From contig NC_022357.1 of the NCBI RefSeq assembly GCF_000297055.2, forward strand, positions 2,119,501-2,183,500: a stretch of DNA of 64,000 nucleotides, read 5' to 3'. The translations under genes were made by a program, and so were the position numbers. The DNA is from Sulfuricella denitrificans skB26. GTDB taxonomy: Bacteria > Pseudomonadota > Gammaproteobacteria > Burkholderiales > Sulfuricellaceae. Positions 51,601 to 61,821 of the stretch are shown piece after piece. Each line of letters opens with the position of its first letter. The stretch's first letter is position 1. The notes under the pieces are model-generated. The model was not told where the DNA came from, made no database searches, and saw only the letters and a list, made by a program, of their open reading frames with translations.

Positions 51601-53185
51601 TTTCAACAGCAAATCTGCCACGATGTCGCAATATTCGACCCTTGACTCTGCCCAGAGATTGCTGGCGGACAATGGTGAGAATCTGGTCAACTACCTGCGT
51701 GGGCATAGCGAGTATGAAGGTATACTTTACCGTGACCGCGAGCATATCCTCGGCGATACAGTTAACGCCAAACCCGCCTATGTGGCGCGGCCGAAGTACA
51801 ATTTCGGCGATACCGACTACGCAACTTTCAAGACCACTCAGGCGGCGCGCCAGGCGATGCTCTACATTTCAGCCAATGACGGCATGCTCCATGCCTTCAA
51901 CGCCAGCCCTGACGCCACCGCCGGAGGTGGTGGTGAAGTTTGGGCATATGTGCCCCGTATGATCATGTCTGATTTGTACCAGTTGGCAAACGATAACTAC
52001 TCGACCAACCACAAGTTTTTCGTGGATGGGACACCAGAATCCATGGATGTCTATATTGGCGGTGTGTGGAAAACCATTCTTGTTGGAGGGCTGAACAAAG
52101 GGGGACGGGGCTATTACGCGCTAGACATCACTGACCCCAATAACCCGACAATGCTGTGGGAAACCTGCTCCGACAGCACCGTTTGCGCAAATTCCGATAC
52201 CGACCTGGGCTATAGCTACGGCAACGCAGTGATCACGAAACGCCCATCTGACGGAAAATGGGTCGTACTGGTCAGTTCCGGACATAACAACGTTAGCCCG
52301 GGAACCGGTAAGGCGTTCCTGTTTGTGCTGGATGCGGCGAACGGGAGCGTCCTTAGCAAAATTGACACTGGTTTCGGTTCGACTACGGATCCAGCCGGGT
52401 TATCCATGATTTCTGGATGGTCGAACAATCCCAACACCGACAACAAAGCGCTCCGTATCTATGGAGGAGACCTGCGCGGCAACCTTTGGCGCTTCGACCT
52501 TACTACCAACTCTGTCATTAAACTCGGCGAACTTAAGGACGGCAGCAACAACACACAACCCGTCACGACCCGCCCGGAACTTGGGATATGCGGCACTTCA
52601 ACCGAAATGATCTTCGTCGGAACCGGCCGTTATCTTGGTCTCAACGATTCACTAGATGCCAGCCAGCAATCCTTTTATGCAATCAAGGACTCGACCGCCG
52701 CATGGGGCAACCTGAGAAGCACCCCGATCGTTCAGCAAACTCTCGCTGCCTCATCGACAACCTCGCGAACGATAAGCACCAACCCGGTGGACCTGAGCTC
52801 TAATACGGGCTGGCTTCTGGATTTCAACCCTGCTAACAGTTCACCTGGGGAACGTGTTACCGTTGATCCTCAGCTCGTTCTGGGCACGATGCTAATCGCG
52901 ACCAATGTTCCAAAACAGGACGCCTGTTCTACCGGCGGCGACAGCTGGTTCTATCAGTTGAACTATTGCACGGGCTCATACATCTCAACATCCGCAGTAC
53001 AAAGTATAGCGGCCAATAAAATCACGGGCTCCCTGACAGTAGGCTTCGTCGTGATCCGCCTCCCGGACGGCACAATCAAGACCATCGTTACCAGCGCTTC
53101 AGGCGATAAGCAAACTCAAGGGGTAGACATCGGTGGTGGAGGCGCCTCGGGGAAAAGAGTTTCCTGGCGCGAAGTCCTGGACTGA
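48653..53185 (+). CDS. pilY1: type IV pilus tip adhesin PilY1, 1510 aa
   Basis: Large secreted adhesin and mechanosensor that caps the pilus priming complex. Signal peptide (~1-31, LPSHAAV). A von Willebrand A-like region starts with MIDAS DDSGSM (Asp57, Ser59, Ser61). Two internally similar beta domains (~296-390 and ~410-530; DGINVINTTI / NGVEILNGTI) interrupt the VWA, which resumes near EEMTNFANWYAYYRTRMQMM. The C-terminal PilY1 propeller (~1050-1500) has AYVPRMIMSDLYQLA, VGGLNKGGRGYYALDITDPN and SGHNNVSPGTGKAFLFVLDA. Start ATG 48653 with GGAG upstream; last gene of the operon. Confidence 0.92.
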   Translation: MNVQSHSYGKQALLTVLFICANLAGLPSHAAVTELADVPLAQATTATVRPNLFYILDDSGSMMQQYTPDYISDRWGGGSYPGDFHCLDSGDDADSNRDKCLIGDPPYMSSDFNTQYYNPAIVYSPPVKFNGTKFNSMNAANSTNWSAVLTDGFNRQNTNQLEQSNTSVNLTTQYPDRVWCLDPADSATGANCKTNSASYSYPDNTPGGYNRGKDSSSNIKYKYGAPYYFTIAAKEYCTSTDLKTCQVADAPTGIYTIPATVRWCDSAAMTNCQAKKTGSFQYSRFSNTSAGSTAKGTIVIGNSGSDDSVSITSIQIDGINVINTTITSSTGTNATAERQTVASAVASAINAYNGTTPATPYPGYSATASNDTVVITPTTGSGNVTALSNSAIPNGRVIMAFSPSTGTTAATSRVDFSNTTTSGAVTSITVNGVEILNGTIAASSSTSGSTRNKNMALAVCNRINTYLNSTPFEYTGASSATGTSCPTNSATFYIQAPVAQGSAPNGFSIVITASNTDTTIANASTLTGGISRSMPTTVSNISGGGAGLSTFSRINIVPTTTAYPRGASRLDCVASASSCSYAEEMTNFANWYAYYRTRMQMMKSSSSVAFLPLGDNYRVGFYTINTSSVTQSISGSSPNRYSSTKFLDISNFDATQKEYWYNTLFYQVPSGSTPLRGALTKAGKIFQKNWSGAVDPVQYSCQQNFSLLTTDGYWNETYSGVGDQDNSDTGYSTRAVGAYDGNIGSTDTLADVAMYYYKNDLRPTGTTGVLGTDVSKDNVPTSDKDPAPHQHMITFTLGLGVDGVMTYRPDYETATNGDFYNIKTASTGCAWASGVCNWPKPVNDSETAVDDLWHAAVNGRGHYFSARDPAALASGLSEALSSIKIITGAAAASATSSPNITQTDNSIYSTFFRTLKWDGEVKAQSIDPATGNVIATVNWSAQTLLDAKALDSSDTRTIYTRDTSTGLLKTFDWTNLNATEKAYFNSKSATMSQYSTLDSAQRLLADNGENLVNYLRGHSEYEGILYRDREHILGDTVNAKPAYVARPKYNFGDTDYATFKTTQAARQAMLYISANDGMLHAFNASPDATAGGGGEVWAYVPRMIMSDLYQLANDNYSTNHKFFVDGTPESMDVYIGGVWKTILVGGLNKGGRGYYALDITDPNNPTMLWETCSDSTVCANSDTDLGYSYGNAVITKRPSDGKWVVLVSSGHNNVSPGTGKAFLFVLDAANGSVLSKIDTGFGSTTDPAGLSMISGWSNNPNTDNKALRIYGGDLRGNLWRFDLTTNSVIKLGELKDGSNNTQPVTTRPELGICGTSTEMIFVGTGRYLGLNDSLDASQQSFYAIKDSTAAWGNLRSTPIVQQTLAASSTTSRTISTNPVDLSSNTGWLLDFNPANSSPGERVTVDPQLVLGTMLIATNVPKQDACSTGGDSWFYQLNYCTGSYISTSAVQSIAANKITGSLTVGFVVIRLPDGTIKTIVTSASGDKQTQGVDIGGGGASGKRVSWREVLD

Positions 53186-53244
53186 AAATCAGTTTTACTG
53201 ATTTAGTCTGATTCAGGACTTTAAGAAGTGAGAGGAACTTTCCA

Positions 53245-53274
53245 GCGCACCCGGCCACTTCAAGTCGGGTGCGC
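53245..53274. terminator. hairpin between convergent pilY1 and ispH
   Basis: Perfect 9-bp GCGCACCCG / CGGGTGCGC stem with a 12-nt loop. It can serve both genes, though the T-tracts are poor. Confidence 0.6.
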
Positions 53275-53278
53275 TCGC

Positions 53279-54214
53279 TTAATCGTGCTCAGATAAGGAA
53301 AGACTCTTCGGGATAGGAAACACCACGTTCTCGGCGATGCCACTCAACTCCTCCACGTTACCGGCGCCAAGCTGTTCCAGCCGGGCAATCACTTCCTTCA
53401 CCAGCACCTCCGGTGCGGAAGCTCCTGCGGTAACGCCGGCTTTTTTCCTGCCTTGCAGCCAGACAGGTTCGATCTGGCTGGCGTTGTCCACCATGTAGGC
53501 GGCTACCCCCATGTTCTGCGCCACTTCGCGCAGGCGATTTGAATTGGAGCTGTTGGGCGAGCCCACCACAATCACGACGTCGCACTGCTGCGCCAGGGTT
53601 TTCACTGCATCCTGGCGGTTCTGTGTGGCGTAGCAGATGTCGTCCTTTTTCGGGCCGCTGATACTTGGAAAGCGCAGTTTCAACGCGGTGACGATACGGC
53701 TGGCGTCGTCCATAGACAGGGTGGTCTGGGTGACATAGGCGAGATTATTTTCGTTGCTAACGTGCAATCCAGCCACGTCCTCCGGCTTTTCGACCAGGTA
53801 CATGCCGCCATCTGCCTGCCCCATGGTGCCTTCCACTTCGGGGTGGCCCTTGTGGCCAATCATGATGATTTCCTTGCCCTGCCTGCGCATCCGCGCCACT
53901 TCCAGGTGCACCTTGGTCACCAGCGGGCAGGTCGCATCGAACACTTTCAGGCCGCGCGCTTCCGCCTCCTGCTGCACGGCTTGCGAAACACCGTGGGCGC
54001 TGAAAATCAGCGTGCTGCCGGACGGCACTTCGGCAAGATCCTCAATGAACACCGCACCTTTGGCGCGCAAGCTCTCCACCACGAACTTGTTGTGGACGAC
54101 CTCGTGGCGCACATAAATCGGCGCACCGAACAGTTCCAGCGCGCGCTCCACGATCTCGATGGCGCGATCCACACCAGCGCAGAAGCCGCGAGGGTTGGCG
54201 AGCAACACTTCCAT
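53279..54214 (-). CDS. ispH: 4-hydroxy-3-methylbut-2-enyl diphosphate reductase
   Basis: Last step of the MEP isoprenoid pathway; [4Fe-4S] enzyme making IPP and DMAPP. 311 aa with the three cluster Cys in [24 protein letters not shown] and [11 protein letters not shown] (preceded by [10 protein letters not shown]). Catalytic histidine blocks YVRHEVVHN and FSAHGVSQ and the Glu in [11 protein letters not shown] are present. I start at ATG 54214 ([11 protein letters not shown]). fkpB lies just upstream: its stop is 2 bp before this start, so the two are co-transcribed. Confidence 0.97.
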   Translation of the reverse strand: MEVLLANPRGFCAGVDRAIEIVERALELFGAPIYVRHEVVHNKFVVESLRAKGAVFIEDLAEVPSGSTLIFSAHGVSQAVQQEAEARGLKVFDATCPLVTKVHLEVARMRRQGKEIIMIGHKGHPEVEGTMGQADGGMYLVEKPEDVAGLHVSNENNLAYVTQTTLSMDDASRIVTALKLRFPSISGPKKDDICYATQNRQDAVKTLAQQCDVVIVVGSPNSSNSNRLREVAQNMGVAAYMVDNASQIEPVWLQGRKKAGVTAGASAPEVLVKEVIARLEQLGAGNVEELSGIAENVVFPIPKSLSLSEHD

Positions 54215-54216
54215 AT

Positions 54217-54657
54217 TTACTCCAGAATTTCCTGAATCTCTACTTCGAATTTCAGCGGGTAGTCGCACAGGGGATGATTGAAATCCACCAGCGCATCGGT
54301 CTCGGTTTTGTCGAGAATCACCCCCATCACGGCCTCGCCGCTGGGCAGGTTGAATTCGATCAGGCTGTCGATTTCTACAACGATGTCATCCGGGAACATG
54401 TCCAGTTCGATCCGCTGCACCAGTTCCGGATCGCTCAGGCCGAACGCCTGCTCGGGCTCAAGCAGAAATACGCGTTGCTCGCCCGGTTCCAGTCCGATCA
54501 GACACTTCTCCAGGTTTTCCGCAATTTCACCGGCACCGATCTCCAGGACGACAGGCTCGTCTTCCTCGTAGGTATCGAAAATCACCTCGCCCTCTTGGAC
54601 AGAGATGGTGTAATGCACACTCACTTTATCGCCGGCAGCGGCAGTTTGTTTGCTCAT
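54217..54657 (-). CDS. fkpB: FKBP-type peptidyl-prolyl isomerase (SlpA-type)
   Basis: 146-aa cytoplasmic PPIase and chaperone with an IF (insert-in-flap) domain: [43 protein letters not shown], and [11 protein letters not shown]. SlyD-type His tail is absent, as usual for SlpA/FkpB. It sits between lspA and ispH, the standard neighbourhood in gamma- and betaproteobacteria. Confidence 0.93.
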   Translation of the reverse strand: MSKQTAAAGDKVSVHYTISVQEGEVIFDTYEEDEPVVLEIGAGEIAENLEKCLIGLEPGEQRVFLLEPEQAFGLSDPELVQRIELDMFPDDIVVEIDSLIEFNLPSGEAVMGVILDKTETDALVDFNHPLCDYPLKFEVEIQEILE

Positions 54658-54749
54658 GGTCGCCTCCTAAGTTTATTACTTTAAAGTGAGAAACAAGGAG
54701 TTGAGCCGCGGCTGTGCCGCCTTTTACTTTTCTCCTCACTCCTCACCCC

Positions 54750-55220
54750 TCACGGTTTTGCGGGTTTTTTAAAGCTGTCCCAGATCAGCAGTCCTGCGCC
54801 GCCAGTGATCGCCATGTCGGCGACATTAAACGCGGGCCAATGATAGCCTTGCACATAAAAATCGAGAAAATCCACTACGTGGCCGAGCAGAATACGGTCC
54901 ATCAGGTTACCGATCGCACCACCGAGGATCATGGCAAGGGCCAGGCTGAAAAGTCTTTCCCCGCGATGCTTGCGCAACAGATAGACGATCACCACTGCCG
55001 CAACCACTGCAACCCCGCTAAAAAACCCGCGCTGCCACCCCCCGGCTCCGGCCAGAAAGCTGAACGCCGCGCCGGAATTGTAGGCCAGAACCAGGTTGAA
55101 GGAGGGCATCACCGCGATCACTTCGCCAAAGACTAGCGACTGCAACACCCACTGCTTGCTCAGCTGGTCGAGCAAGACAATGACCACGCTGAGCACGAGC
55201 CAGCCCCACCCGTTACGCAT
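54750..55220 (-). CDS. lspA: lipoprotein signal peptidase
   Basis: Inner-membrane aspartyl protease (signal peptidase II) that cleaves prolipoproteins. 156 aa, four TM helices. Blocks [20 protein letters not shown] and VVDFLDFYV carry the first Asp, and FNVADMAI the second. I start at ATG 55220, which overlaps the end of ileS by 8 bp; the frame is open upstream but only as an alternative reading of ileS. Confidence 0.95.
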   Translation of the reverse strand: MRNGWGWLVLSVVIVLLDQLSKQWVLQSLVFGEVIAVMPSFNLVLAYNSGAAFSFLAGAGGWQRGFFSGVAVVAAVVIVYLLRKHRGERLFSLALAMILGGAIGNLMDRILLGHVVDFLDFYVQGYHWPAFNVADMAITGGAGLLIWDSFKKPAKP

Positions 55221-58053
55221 ACTGGCGCGGCTCGCCTTCGCCGTGCAGATTGGAAACACAGCGTCCGCACAAGCCGGGCTTGGCGGCATCGGCACCCATA
55301 TCGGCGCGGTAGTGCCAGCAGCGCTCGCACTTCTGCTCCGGGCTGGCACTGACACGGATACCCACCCCGGCTTCGCCAGCCACCGCTTCGGGATGGCCAC
55401 CTTGATGCAAACGCGCCTGCGACGTAATGAACACGAAACGCAAGTCATCACCGAAAGAATCAAGGAGGTCGAAGATTTCGCCGATGGCATAAAGATCCAC
55501 CTCGGCGGCCAGCGAGGACCCGATTTTCCCAGCCACCCGCACTTCTTCCAGTTGCTTCTGCACATCGGCACGCACGCGACGCAACTGCACCCAGCGCTGC
55601 CTGATCACATCCTCTTCCGGCTGGGTCGGCATCACATCGTTCCAGGTGTGCAGAAATACGCTGTCTTCCGGGATTTTAGCCAGCACCTGCCACACTTCCT
55701 CGGCAGTAAAGGAGAGGATGGGTGCCATCAACCGCACTAGGCTGTGGGTGATATGGTAAAGCGCATTCTGCGCCGAGCGGCGGGCGCGGGAATCAGCGCC
55801 GGCGGTGTACAGTCGATCCTTCAGGATATCCAGGTAGAAACCGCCCAGATCTTCGGAACAGAAGGCTTGCAGTTTCTGAACGATGAAGTGGAACTCGTAT
55901 TTTTCATAGTGTGCTTTGCAATCGTTCTCGAAATCCCTTGCCATCGCCAGTGCGTAACGGTCGATCTCCAGCCATTCTTCAACCGGCAGAGAGTGCTGCG
56001 CCGGATCGAAATCGGCGATATTCGACAGCAGAAATCGCAAGGTGTTGCGGATGCGGCGGTAGCTCTCGGACACCCGCTTGAGGATCTCGTCGGAAATGGT
56101 CAGTTCTCCGGAATAGTCGGTGGAAGCGACCCACAGGCGCAGCATGTCGGCACCGAGACTGTCCACTACCTTTTGCGGCGCGATCACATTGCCCTTGGAC
56201 TTACTCATCTTGTGGCCGTTGCCGTCGACCACGAAACCGTGCGTGAGGAGAGCCTTGTAAGGTGCGTGGCCATCCACTCCGCAGCCGGTGAGGAGCGATG
56301 ACTGGAACCAGCCACGGTGCTGATCGGAACCTTCCAGATACAGGTCCGCTGGATGCTGCAGATAGTCGCGCCGTTTTAATACGCAGGCGTGAGACGAGCC
56401 GGAATCGAACCAGACATCGAGAGTGTCGCTCACCTTCTGGTAGGTTTCCGCCTCGGCACCGAGCAGTTCGCTGGCTTCCAGGCTGAACCAGGCTTCGATG
56501 CCCTGCTGTTCCACGCGTTGCGCCACCTGCTCCAGCAGTTCCGCGGTGCGCGGGTGCAGTTCGCCGCTTTCCTTGTGAACGAACAGCGGCATCGGCACGC
56601 CCCAGTTGCGCTGGCGCGAAACGCACCAGTCCGGGCGATTCTTGATCATGGCCTCGAGTCGAGCGCGACCCCACGCCGGGAAAAACTCGGTGTTCTCGAC
56701 GGCTTTCAACGCAGCGGTACGCAGGCTGCTGTGCTGCCCGGTAGTTTCCATGCCGATGAACCACTGGTGCGTGGCGCGAAAGATGATCGGCGTCTTGTGC
56801 CGCCAGCAGTGCGGGTAGCTGTGCTTGAGCTTGATTTCCAGCAACAGCGCACCGCTGTTGGTCAGAGTTTCGACCACGGTCTTGTTGGCCGCCCAGATCG
56901 ACTGGCCGCCGACCAGGGGAACGCTGGCGTAAAACTTGCCATCGCCGCCTACCGGACAATCCACCAACAGATCGTACTTGCCACCAACTGCGTAGTCTTC
57001 CAGGCCATGGGCCGGCGCGGTATGCACCAGTCCGGTACCCGCTTCGAGCGTGACGTGGTCGCCGCAGATCACCGGCACGGTGCGGTCGTAGAAGGGATGC
57101 TGCAATTGCAGATATTCCAGCGCCGAGCCTTGCACGGTCGCCACCACTTCTACCGCGTCGAAACCGTAGCGCGTGATGCAGGCCTCTGCCAGATCGCGCG
57201 CCAGGATCAGGATACCCTTTGGCGTCTGGATCAGGTCGTAGATGAAATCGGGGTGAACACACACCGCCTGGTTAGCCGGCAGGGTCCACGGCGTGGTCGT
57301 CCAGATCACCGCATACACTGGCAAGTCAAAACCAGCGCCCTTCACGTTTGCTCCCTCTCCCCCTGCGGGAGAGGGGTTGATACCCAGCGCCTTGGCCAGC
57401 GCGGCGACATCCTTCACGGCAAAGGCGACGTCGATTGCCGGTGAAGCCTTGTCCTCGTATTCCACCTCGGCTTCCGCCAGGGCGGAGCCACAGTCCACGC
57501 ACCAGTGCACCGGCTTCTGCCCCTGGTAGAGGTAGCCGTTGGCGTGGATGCGGCCCAGCGTGCGCATGATATCGGCCTCGAACCTGAAGTCCATGGTCAG
57601 GTAGGGATTATTCCACTCTCCCAGAACACCAAGACGGATGAAGTCGGCCTTCTGGCGCTCGATCTGCGATGCCGCATATTCCCGGCACAGCTCGCGGAAT
57701 CTGGCGGCGGGAATCTCCTTGCCGTGCTGTTTCTCCACCTGCAGCTCGATCGGCAACCCGTGGCAGTCCCAGCCGGGCACGTAGGGCGCATCGAAGCCGG
57801 ACAGAGTCTTGCTCTTGACGATGATGTCCTTGAGCACCTTGTTGACCGCATGGCCGATGTGGATGTCGCCGTTGGCATAGGGCGGACCGTCGTGCAGAAT
57901 GAATTTGGGCCGTCCAGCGCTGACCTCACGGATTTTCTCGTAGAGCTTTCTTTCCTGCCACTGTTTCAGCCAGCCCGGCTCGCGCTTGGCGAGATCGCCG
58001 CGCATCGGGAAGGGAGTGTCAGGTAAATTGAGCGTGTCTTTGTAATCAGCCAT
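55213..58053 (-). CDS. ileS: isoleucyl-tRNA synthetase
   Basis: Class I synthetase, 946 aa. HIGH motif HIGH (65-68), KMSKSKGN near 613-620, editing CP1 domain with [16 protein letters not shown], and a C-terminal zinc ribbon KCERCWHY ... [10 protein letters not shown] (~905-935). One oddity: about residues 222-240 read [16 protein letters not shown], encoded by a palindromic CCCTCTCCC...GGGAGAGGG repeat in frame, just before the CP1 strand. Overlaps lspA by 8 bp. The spacer to ribF on its upstream side is the 77-bp repeat at 58063. Confidence 0.97.
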   Translation of the reverse strand: MADYKDTLNLPDTPFPMRGDLAKREPGWLKQWQERKLYEKIREVSAGRPKFILHDGPPYANGDIHIGHAVNKVLKDIIVKSKTLSGFDAPYVPGWDCHGLPIELQVEKQHGKEIPAARFRELCREYAASQIERQKADFIRLGVLGEWNNPYLTMDFRFEADIMRTLGRIHANGYLYQGQKPVHWCVDCGSALAEAEVEYEDKASPAIDVAFAVKDVAALAKALGINPSPAGGEGANVKGAGFDLPVYAVIWTTTPWTLPANQAVCVHPDFIYDLIQTPKGILILARDLAEACITRYGFDAVEVVATVQGSALEYLQLQHPFYDRTVPVICGDHVTLEAGTGLVHTAPAHGLEDYAVGGKYDLLVDCPVGGDGKFYASVPLVGGQSIWAANKTVVETLTNSGALLLEIKLKHSYPHCWRHKTPIIFRATHQWFIGMETTGQHSSLRTAALKAVENTEFFPAWGRARLEAMIKNRPDWCVSRQRNWGVPMPLFVHKESGELHPRTAELLEQVAQRVEQQGIEAWFSLEASELLGAEAETYQKVSDTLDVWFDSGSSHACVLKRRDYLQHPADLYLEGSDQHRGWFQSSLLTGCGVDGHAPYKALLTHGFVVDGNGHKMSKSKGNVIAPQKVVDSLGADMLRLWVASTDYSGELTISDEILKRVSESYRRIRNTLRFLLSNIADFDPAQHSLPVEEWLEIDRYALAMARDFENDCKAHYEKYEFHFIVQKLQAFCSEDLGGFYLDILKDRLYTAGADSRARRSAQNALYHITHSLVRLMAPILSFTAEEVWQVLAKIPEDSVFLHTWNDVMPTQPEEDVIRQRWVQLRRVRADVQKQLEEVRVAGKIGSSLAAEVDLYAIGEIFDLLDSFGDDLRFVFITSQARLHQGGHPEAVAGEAGVGIRVSASPEQKCERCWHYRADMGADAAKPGLCGRCVSNLHGEGEPRQYA
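57353..57375 (-). repeat. in-frame palindromic repeat within ileS
   Basis: CCCTCTCCC (57353-57361), 5-nt loop, GGGAGAGGG (57367-57375); related to the intergenic hairpin at 8521-8543. It adds a Pro/Gly-rich loop to IleRS. Confidence 0.75.
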
Positions 58054-58062
58054 TTATAACCT

Positions 58063-58142
58063 CTCACCGCAAGGGACGCGAAGGACGCGAGGGAAAACAA
58101 AAAAGCTTTTCCTTTGCGTACCTTTGCGTCCTTAGCGGTTAA
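58063..58142. repeat. intergenic palindromic repeat (copy 2 of 3)
   Basis: CTCACCGCAAGGGACGCGAAGG at one end and CCTTTGCGTCCTTAGCGGTTA at the other, with A/T-rich centre. It fills the ileS-ribF gap and supplies the ribF stop codon. Confidence 0.8.
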
Positions 58143-59058
58143 TAAAGAATTTCTTCGCGTTTTCTACGTCTGCCGCAATCTGTGCAGTCAGCGTCTCAAG
58201 ATTAGGGAACTTCATTTCGTCGCGCAGCTTGAGCAGAAATTCCACGTGCAGGTGCTGGTTGTAAAGGTCGCCGTTGAAGTCGAACAGAAACACTTCCAGC
58301 GTAGCCTTGCCTTTGTCGTCAATGGTCGGGCGCACGCCCAAGCTGGCCGCGCCCTGCAGCGGCTTGTCACCGATCCCGTGAACCTCGACCGCAAAAATAC
58401 CGGCCAGCGGCGGCTTGTTGTGCTTCATCTGGATGTTGGCTGTAGGGAAGCCGATCTTGCGGCCAAGGCTTGCGCCGTGCACCACCTTGCCGCTGATGCT
58501 GTAATGGCGGCCGAGATAGCGCTCGGCAAGAGCCAAGTCGCCATTCGCCAACGCCTCGCGCACGACGGTGCTGGATGCGCGCTGACCGGACACGGTCACG
58601 CTGTCCATGGCTTCCACCTCAAAATCATATTGCTTTCCGGCCTGCTGCAACATGGTGAAATCACCGGCGCGTTTGGCACCAAAACGGAAATCATCGCCCA
58701 CCAGCACCCAGCGCGTCTGCAAACCCTCGCACAGGATACGGCTGATAAAGTTCTCAGCGCTGACCTGAGCGAAGCGTTTGTTGAAACGAAGGATAAAGAC
58801 CCGCTCCACGCCGAAGCGCTCAAACAGTTCCAGCTTTTCACGCAGGTTGGAAAGGCGCGCCGGCGCTTGCTCTGGAGTAAAGAATTCGCGCGGATGCGGC
58901 TCGAAGGTCATCACGCAGGGCGACAGTCCACGCTCCCGCGCCGCCTGCGTGAGACGGGCGAGCATGGCCCGGTGGCCAATATGCACGCCATCGAAATTTC
59001 CAATGGTAAGCGCGACCGGAGATAGAGGCTGGGCGGGTGTTCCGCGGTAAATCAACAT
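58132..59058 (-). CDS. ribF: bifunctional riboflavin kinase / FAD synthetase
   Basis: Makes FMN and FAD from riboflavin. 308 aa; N-terminal FAD-synthetase (nucleotidyltransferase) domain with ALTIGNFDGVHIGHRAML and VLVGDDFRFGAKRAGDF, RASSTVVREALANGDL; C-terminal kinase domain with GRKIGFPTANIQM. I start at ATG 59058 (MLIYRGTPAQPLSP). The last codons and stop lie in repeat copy 2. Order murJ-ribF-ileS-lspA is conserved in Proteobacteria. Confidence 0.95.
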   Translation of the reverse strand: MLIYRGTPAQPLSPVALTIGNFDGVHIGHRAMLARLTQAARERGLSPCVMTFEPHPREFFTPEQAPARLSNLREKLELFERFGVERVFILRFNKRFAQVSAENFISRILCEGLQTRWVLVGDDFRFGAKRAGDFTMLQQAGKQYDFEVEAMDSVTVSGQRASSTVVREALANGDLALAERYLGRHYSISGKVVHGASLGRKIGFPTANIQMKHNKPPLAGIFAVEVHGIGDKPLQGAASLGVRPTIDDKGKATLEVFLFDFNGDLYNQHLHVEFLLKLRDEMKFPNLETLTAQIAADVENAKKFFINR

Positions 59059-59102
59059 AGCCGTGTGCAAAAAAGATGAGATTATAACCCAAAAAGCCGT
59101 AT

Positions 59103-59216
59103 TTCACCGCGGAGGACGCAGAGGAAAAACAAGGGTTTAAGACCTGCTTAGGCGAGGGTTTTATGGCGAGTTAGCCTTTGTATTACTCTGCGTCCTCCGC
59201 GCCCTCTGCGGTTCAT
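59103..59216. repeat. intergenic palindromic repeat (copy 3 of 3)
   Basis: Arms TTCACCGCGGAGGACGCAGAGG and CTCTGCGTCCTCCGCGCCC plus TCTGCGGTTCA, with about 60 nt between. It fills the ribF-murJ gap. Diverged from copies 1 and 2 but the same GACGC/GCGTC theme. Confidence 0.75.
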
Positions 59217-59240
59217 ATCTTTTACCAAAAAAACAGCCTG

Positions 59241-60785
59241 TCATTTAGCGCCGTGGCGGATGAAATCCTTGACCCTCACACCGAACAGCGTGAGCGCGGC
59301 AAAATAGGCTCCCGCTCCGGCTACGACTGTCCAGCTCAGGTGAACCACACGGGAGACGATGCCGCCCTTGAGCCACACTTCCTCCCCTCCCATGGCAAAC
59401 CACAGCACCCCGCCCATCACCGCTAAAGCAGCCGTCACCTGCAGGAAAAACTTAAGCCAGCCGGGCTGGGGATGATAGATATCGTGCTGGCGCAGATGAT
59501 AGAACAGCAACCCGGCGTTGAGGCATGCCCCCAGGCCGATGGAAAGTGCCAGCCCGGCGTGTCTGAGATCCAGAATAAAAACGAAAATGAGGTTCATTAT
59601 CTGCGTCGAGAACAGGGTGAAAAGCGCGATCTTGACCGGCGTCCGAATGTTCTGTCGGGCATAGAAACCCGGCGCCAGCACCTTCACCATGATCAGGCCG
59701 AGCAATCCGAGGCTGTAGGCGAGCAGCGCTTCCCGCGTCATCCACAAGTCGGTAAGCGTGAACTTGCCATAGAAAAACAGCGTGGAAATCAGCGGCACCG
59801 ACAGAATCGCCAGCGCCAGCGCGGCAGGCAGTGCCAGCATCAGAGTCAGGCGCAGGCCCCAGTCGAGCAGGCGGGAATACTCCACGGTAGAGGCATCAGC
59901 GTAGTGCTTGGCCAGGCTGGGCAGCAGAATGGTGCCCAGTGCCACGCCGAGGATGCCAGTGGGGAATTCCATCAGGCGGTCGGCGTAATACAGCCAGGAC
60001 ACGCTGCCGGTCACAAGGAACGAGGCAAAGATAGTGTTGATCAACAGGCTGATCTGGCTAATCGATACACCGAAGACTGCCGGGCCCATTTGCTTCAGAA
60101 TCCGCCACACCCCCTCGTCGTTGAACTTCAGACGAAAGCGCGGCAGCAGCCCGAGCTTCGCCAGATGGGGAAGCTGGAAACCGAGCTGGAGCAGGCCGCC
60201 GAGCAGCACTGCAACTCCCAGCACCAGCACCGGCGGATCGAAATACGGCGCCAGCCAGAGCGCGCAGCCGATGAAGGACAGGTTGAGCAGCGCCGGGGTG
60301 ATGGCCGGCACGGAAAACTTGCTGTAGGTATTGAGGATACCGCCAGCCAGCGAAACCAGCGAGATGAAAAAGATGTAGGGAAAAGTCAGACGCAATAAAT
60401 CGACCGTCAGATCGAATTTGCTCGGCACCGCGGCAAAACCGGGCGCACTGATATAGATCAGCACCGGCGCGGCAAGAACGCCAATCACCGAGACGACAAG
60501 AAGAATCAGCACCAGCAATGTCGCTACATGATCCACCAGATCGCGCGTTGCATCATGGCCGCGCTTGGACTTGTATTCCGCCAGGATAGGCACGAACGCC
60601 TGGGAAAAAGCCCCTTCGGCAAACAGTCGCCGCAGCAGGTTGGGAATCTTGAAGGCAACGAAAAATGCGTCGGAATACAGCCCCGCACCGAACACCCGGG
60701 CAATGATGGTGTCGCGCAGGAAACCCAGGATGCGGGAAATCAGGGTCATGCTGCCGACGGCGGCCAATGCCTTCAATAAATTCAT
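59241..60785 (-). CDS. murJ: lipid II flippase
   Basis: Inner-membrane MOP-family flippase (MurJ/MviN) that moves lipid II outward for cell-wall growth. 514 aa, about 14 TM helices. N-terminal [31 protein letters not shown] with the conserved Arg residues, [20 protein letters not shown] and [20 protein letters not shown] are family hallmarks. First gene of the minus-strand murJ-ribF-ileS-lspA-fkpB-ispH block; the often adjacent rpsT is not present here. Start ATG 60785. Confidence 0.96.
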   Translation of the reverse strand: MNLLKALAAVGSMTLISRILGFLRDTIIARVFGAGLYSDAFFVAFKIPNLLRRLFAEGAFSQAFVPILAEYKSKRGHDATRDLVDHVATLLVLILLVVSVIGVLAAPVLIYISAPGFAAVPSKFDLTVDLLRLTFPYIFFISLVSLAGGILNTYSKFSVPAITPALLNLSFIGCALWLAPYFDPPVLVLGVAVLLGGLLQLGFQLPHLAKLGLLPRFRLKFNDEGVWRILKQMGPAVFGVSISQISLLINTIFASFLVTGSVSWLYYADRLMEFPTGILGVALGTILLPSLAKHYADASTVEYSRLLDWGLRLTLMLALPAALALAILSVPLISTLFFYGKFTLTDLWMTREALLAYSLGLLGLIMVKVLAPGFYARQNIRTPVKIALFTLFSTQIMNLIFVFILDLRHAGLALSIGLGACLNAGLLFYHLRQHDIYHPQPGWLKFFLQVTAALAVMGGVLWFAMGGEEVWLKGGIVSRVVHLSWTVVAGAGAYFAALTLFGVRVKDFIRHGAK

Positions 60786-60870
60786 GGATTACGCTATAAA
60801 ACCAAAAGCGGCTATGTTATAGCGTTTGCCCAATGCTTTCCAGACAAGAGAATTGGTCTATGATTGAGTG

Positions 60871-60899
60871 TTGCCGTAAACAATGAAAGTCGATACAAT
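60871..60899 (+). promoter_or_regulatory. sodB promoter
   Basis: TTGCCG (60871-60876), 17-bp spacer, TACAAT (60894-60899): a good sigma-70 match 62 bp before the ATG. Confidence 0.65.
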
Positions 60900-60960
60900 T
60901 AAACTTAGTCTAATTTACTGACTTGTTTTAATCCACCCACCATCTGGAGCACAATACACT

Positions 60961-61545
60961 ATGGAACACACCCTGCCAGCACTGCCTTATGCCATGGACG
61001 CCCTGCAACCGCACATGTCCAAAGAAACCTTCGAATACCACTACGCCAAGCACCATCAGGCCTATGTCACCAACCTGAACAACCTGATCAAGGGCACCGA
61101 ATTCGAAAACCTGGACCTGGAAGCCATCATCAAGAAGGCCCCGGCCGGTGGTGTCTACAACAACTCCGCCCAAGTCTGGAACCACACCTTCTTCTGGAAC
61201 TGCATGAAGCCGAACGGCGGCGGCGAACCCACCGGTGCGCTGGCTGATGCCATCAAGGCCAAGTGGGGTTCTGTTGATGATTTCAAGAAAGCCTTCCAGA
61301 CCTCCGCAGTCGGTAACTTCGGCTCCGGCTGGACCTGGCTGGTGAAAAAGGCTGATGGCTCCGTCGACATCGTCAACATGGGCGCCGCCGGCACCCCGCT
61401 GACCACTGGCGACAAGGCCCTGCTGTGTGTGGACGTGTGGGAGCATGCCTATTACATCGACTACCGTAATATGCGTCCGAAGTTCGTTGAGACCTTCCTG
61501 GCCAGCCTGGTCAACTGGGACTTCGCGGCAAAGAACTTCGCCTAA
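60961..61545 (+). CDS. sodB: iron superoxide dismutase
   Basis: Cytosolic Fe-SOD, 194 aa. Metal ligands: His27 ([12 protein letters not shown]), His75 ([11 protein letters not shown]), Asp158 and His162 ([14 protein letters not shown]). The residues favouring Fe over Mn ([21 protein letters not shown]) are present. Start ATG 60961. A strong promoter precedes it; the terminator is 80 bp downstream of the stop and is one of a duplicated pair. Confidence 0.96.
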   Translation: MEHTLPALPYAMDALQPHMSKETFEYHYAKHHQAYVTNLNNLIKGTEFENLDLEAIIKKAPAGGVYNNSAQVWNHTFFWNCMKPNGGGEPTGALADAIKAKWGSVDDFKKAFQTSAVGNFGSGWTWLVKKADGSVDIVNMGAAGTPLTTGDKALLCVDVWEHAYYIDYRNMRPKFVETFLASLVNWDFAAKNFA

Positions 61546-61622
61546 AATATTTATGTTTCGTGACAATAAAGGTTTGAACTTTTAAGGTTACCGAAGCAAT
61601 AAAGTTTTGGCCAAATGCGGTT

Positions 61623-61659
61623 AAAAAGGGTTCGAAGATAATCTTCGAACCCTTTTTTT
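61623..61659 (+). terminator. terminator of sodB (copy 1)
   Basis: 17-base near-perfect arms (AAAAAGGGTTCGAAGAT with ATCTTCGAACCCTTTTT) followed by T. Near-identical copy at 62985-63020. Confidence 0.9.
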
Positions 61660-61781
61660 ATGGGCGAATAATCCGTAATAAAAAGGTATATGAACCGGGA
61701 AATGTGTTGTGGAGCAGTGCCGTGAATCACAACGATATGGCGCCTGAAATTGTGTGTGTTTATCACATTAATTGACTATAA

Positions 61782-61796
61782 TGTGCATTATGCACA
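61782..61796. promoter_or_regulatory. operator-like palindrome with TATAAT
   Basis: TGTGCATTATGCACA is a perfect 7-1-7 palindrome. It overlaps TATAAT (61777-61782), 26 bp before the antitoxin ATG: a typical site for autorepression by a toxin-antitoxin complex. The -35 is not clear. Confidence 0.6.
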
Positions 61797-61821
61797 ATAC
61801 AGATTTGAGAAGGAGCCTAAA

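Noticed and set aside
60786..60960. rpsT upstream of murJ as in many Proteobacteria
   Set aside because: No S20-like reading on either strand in this gap.
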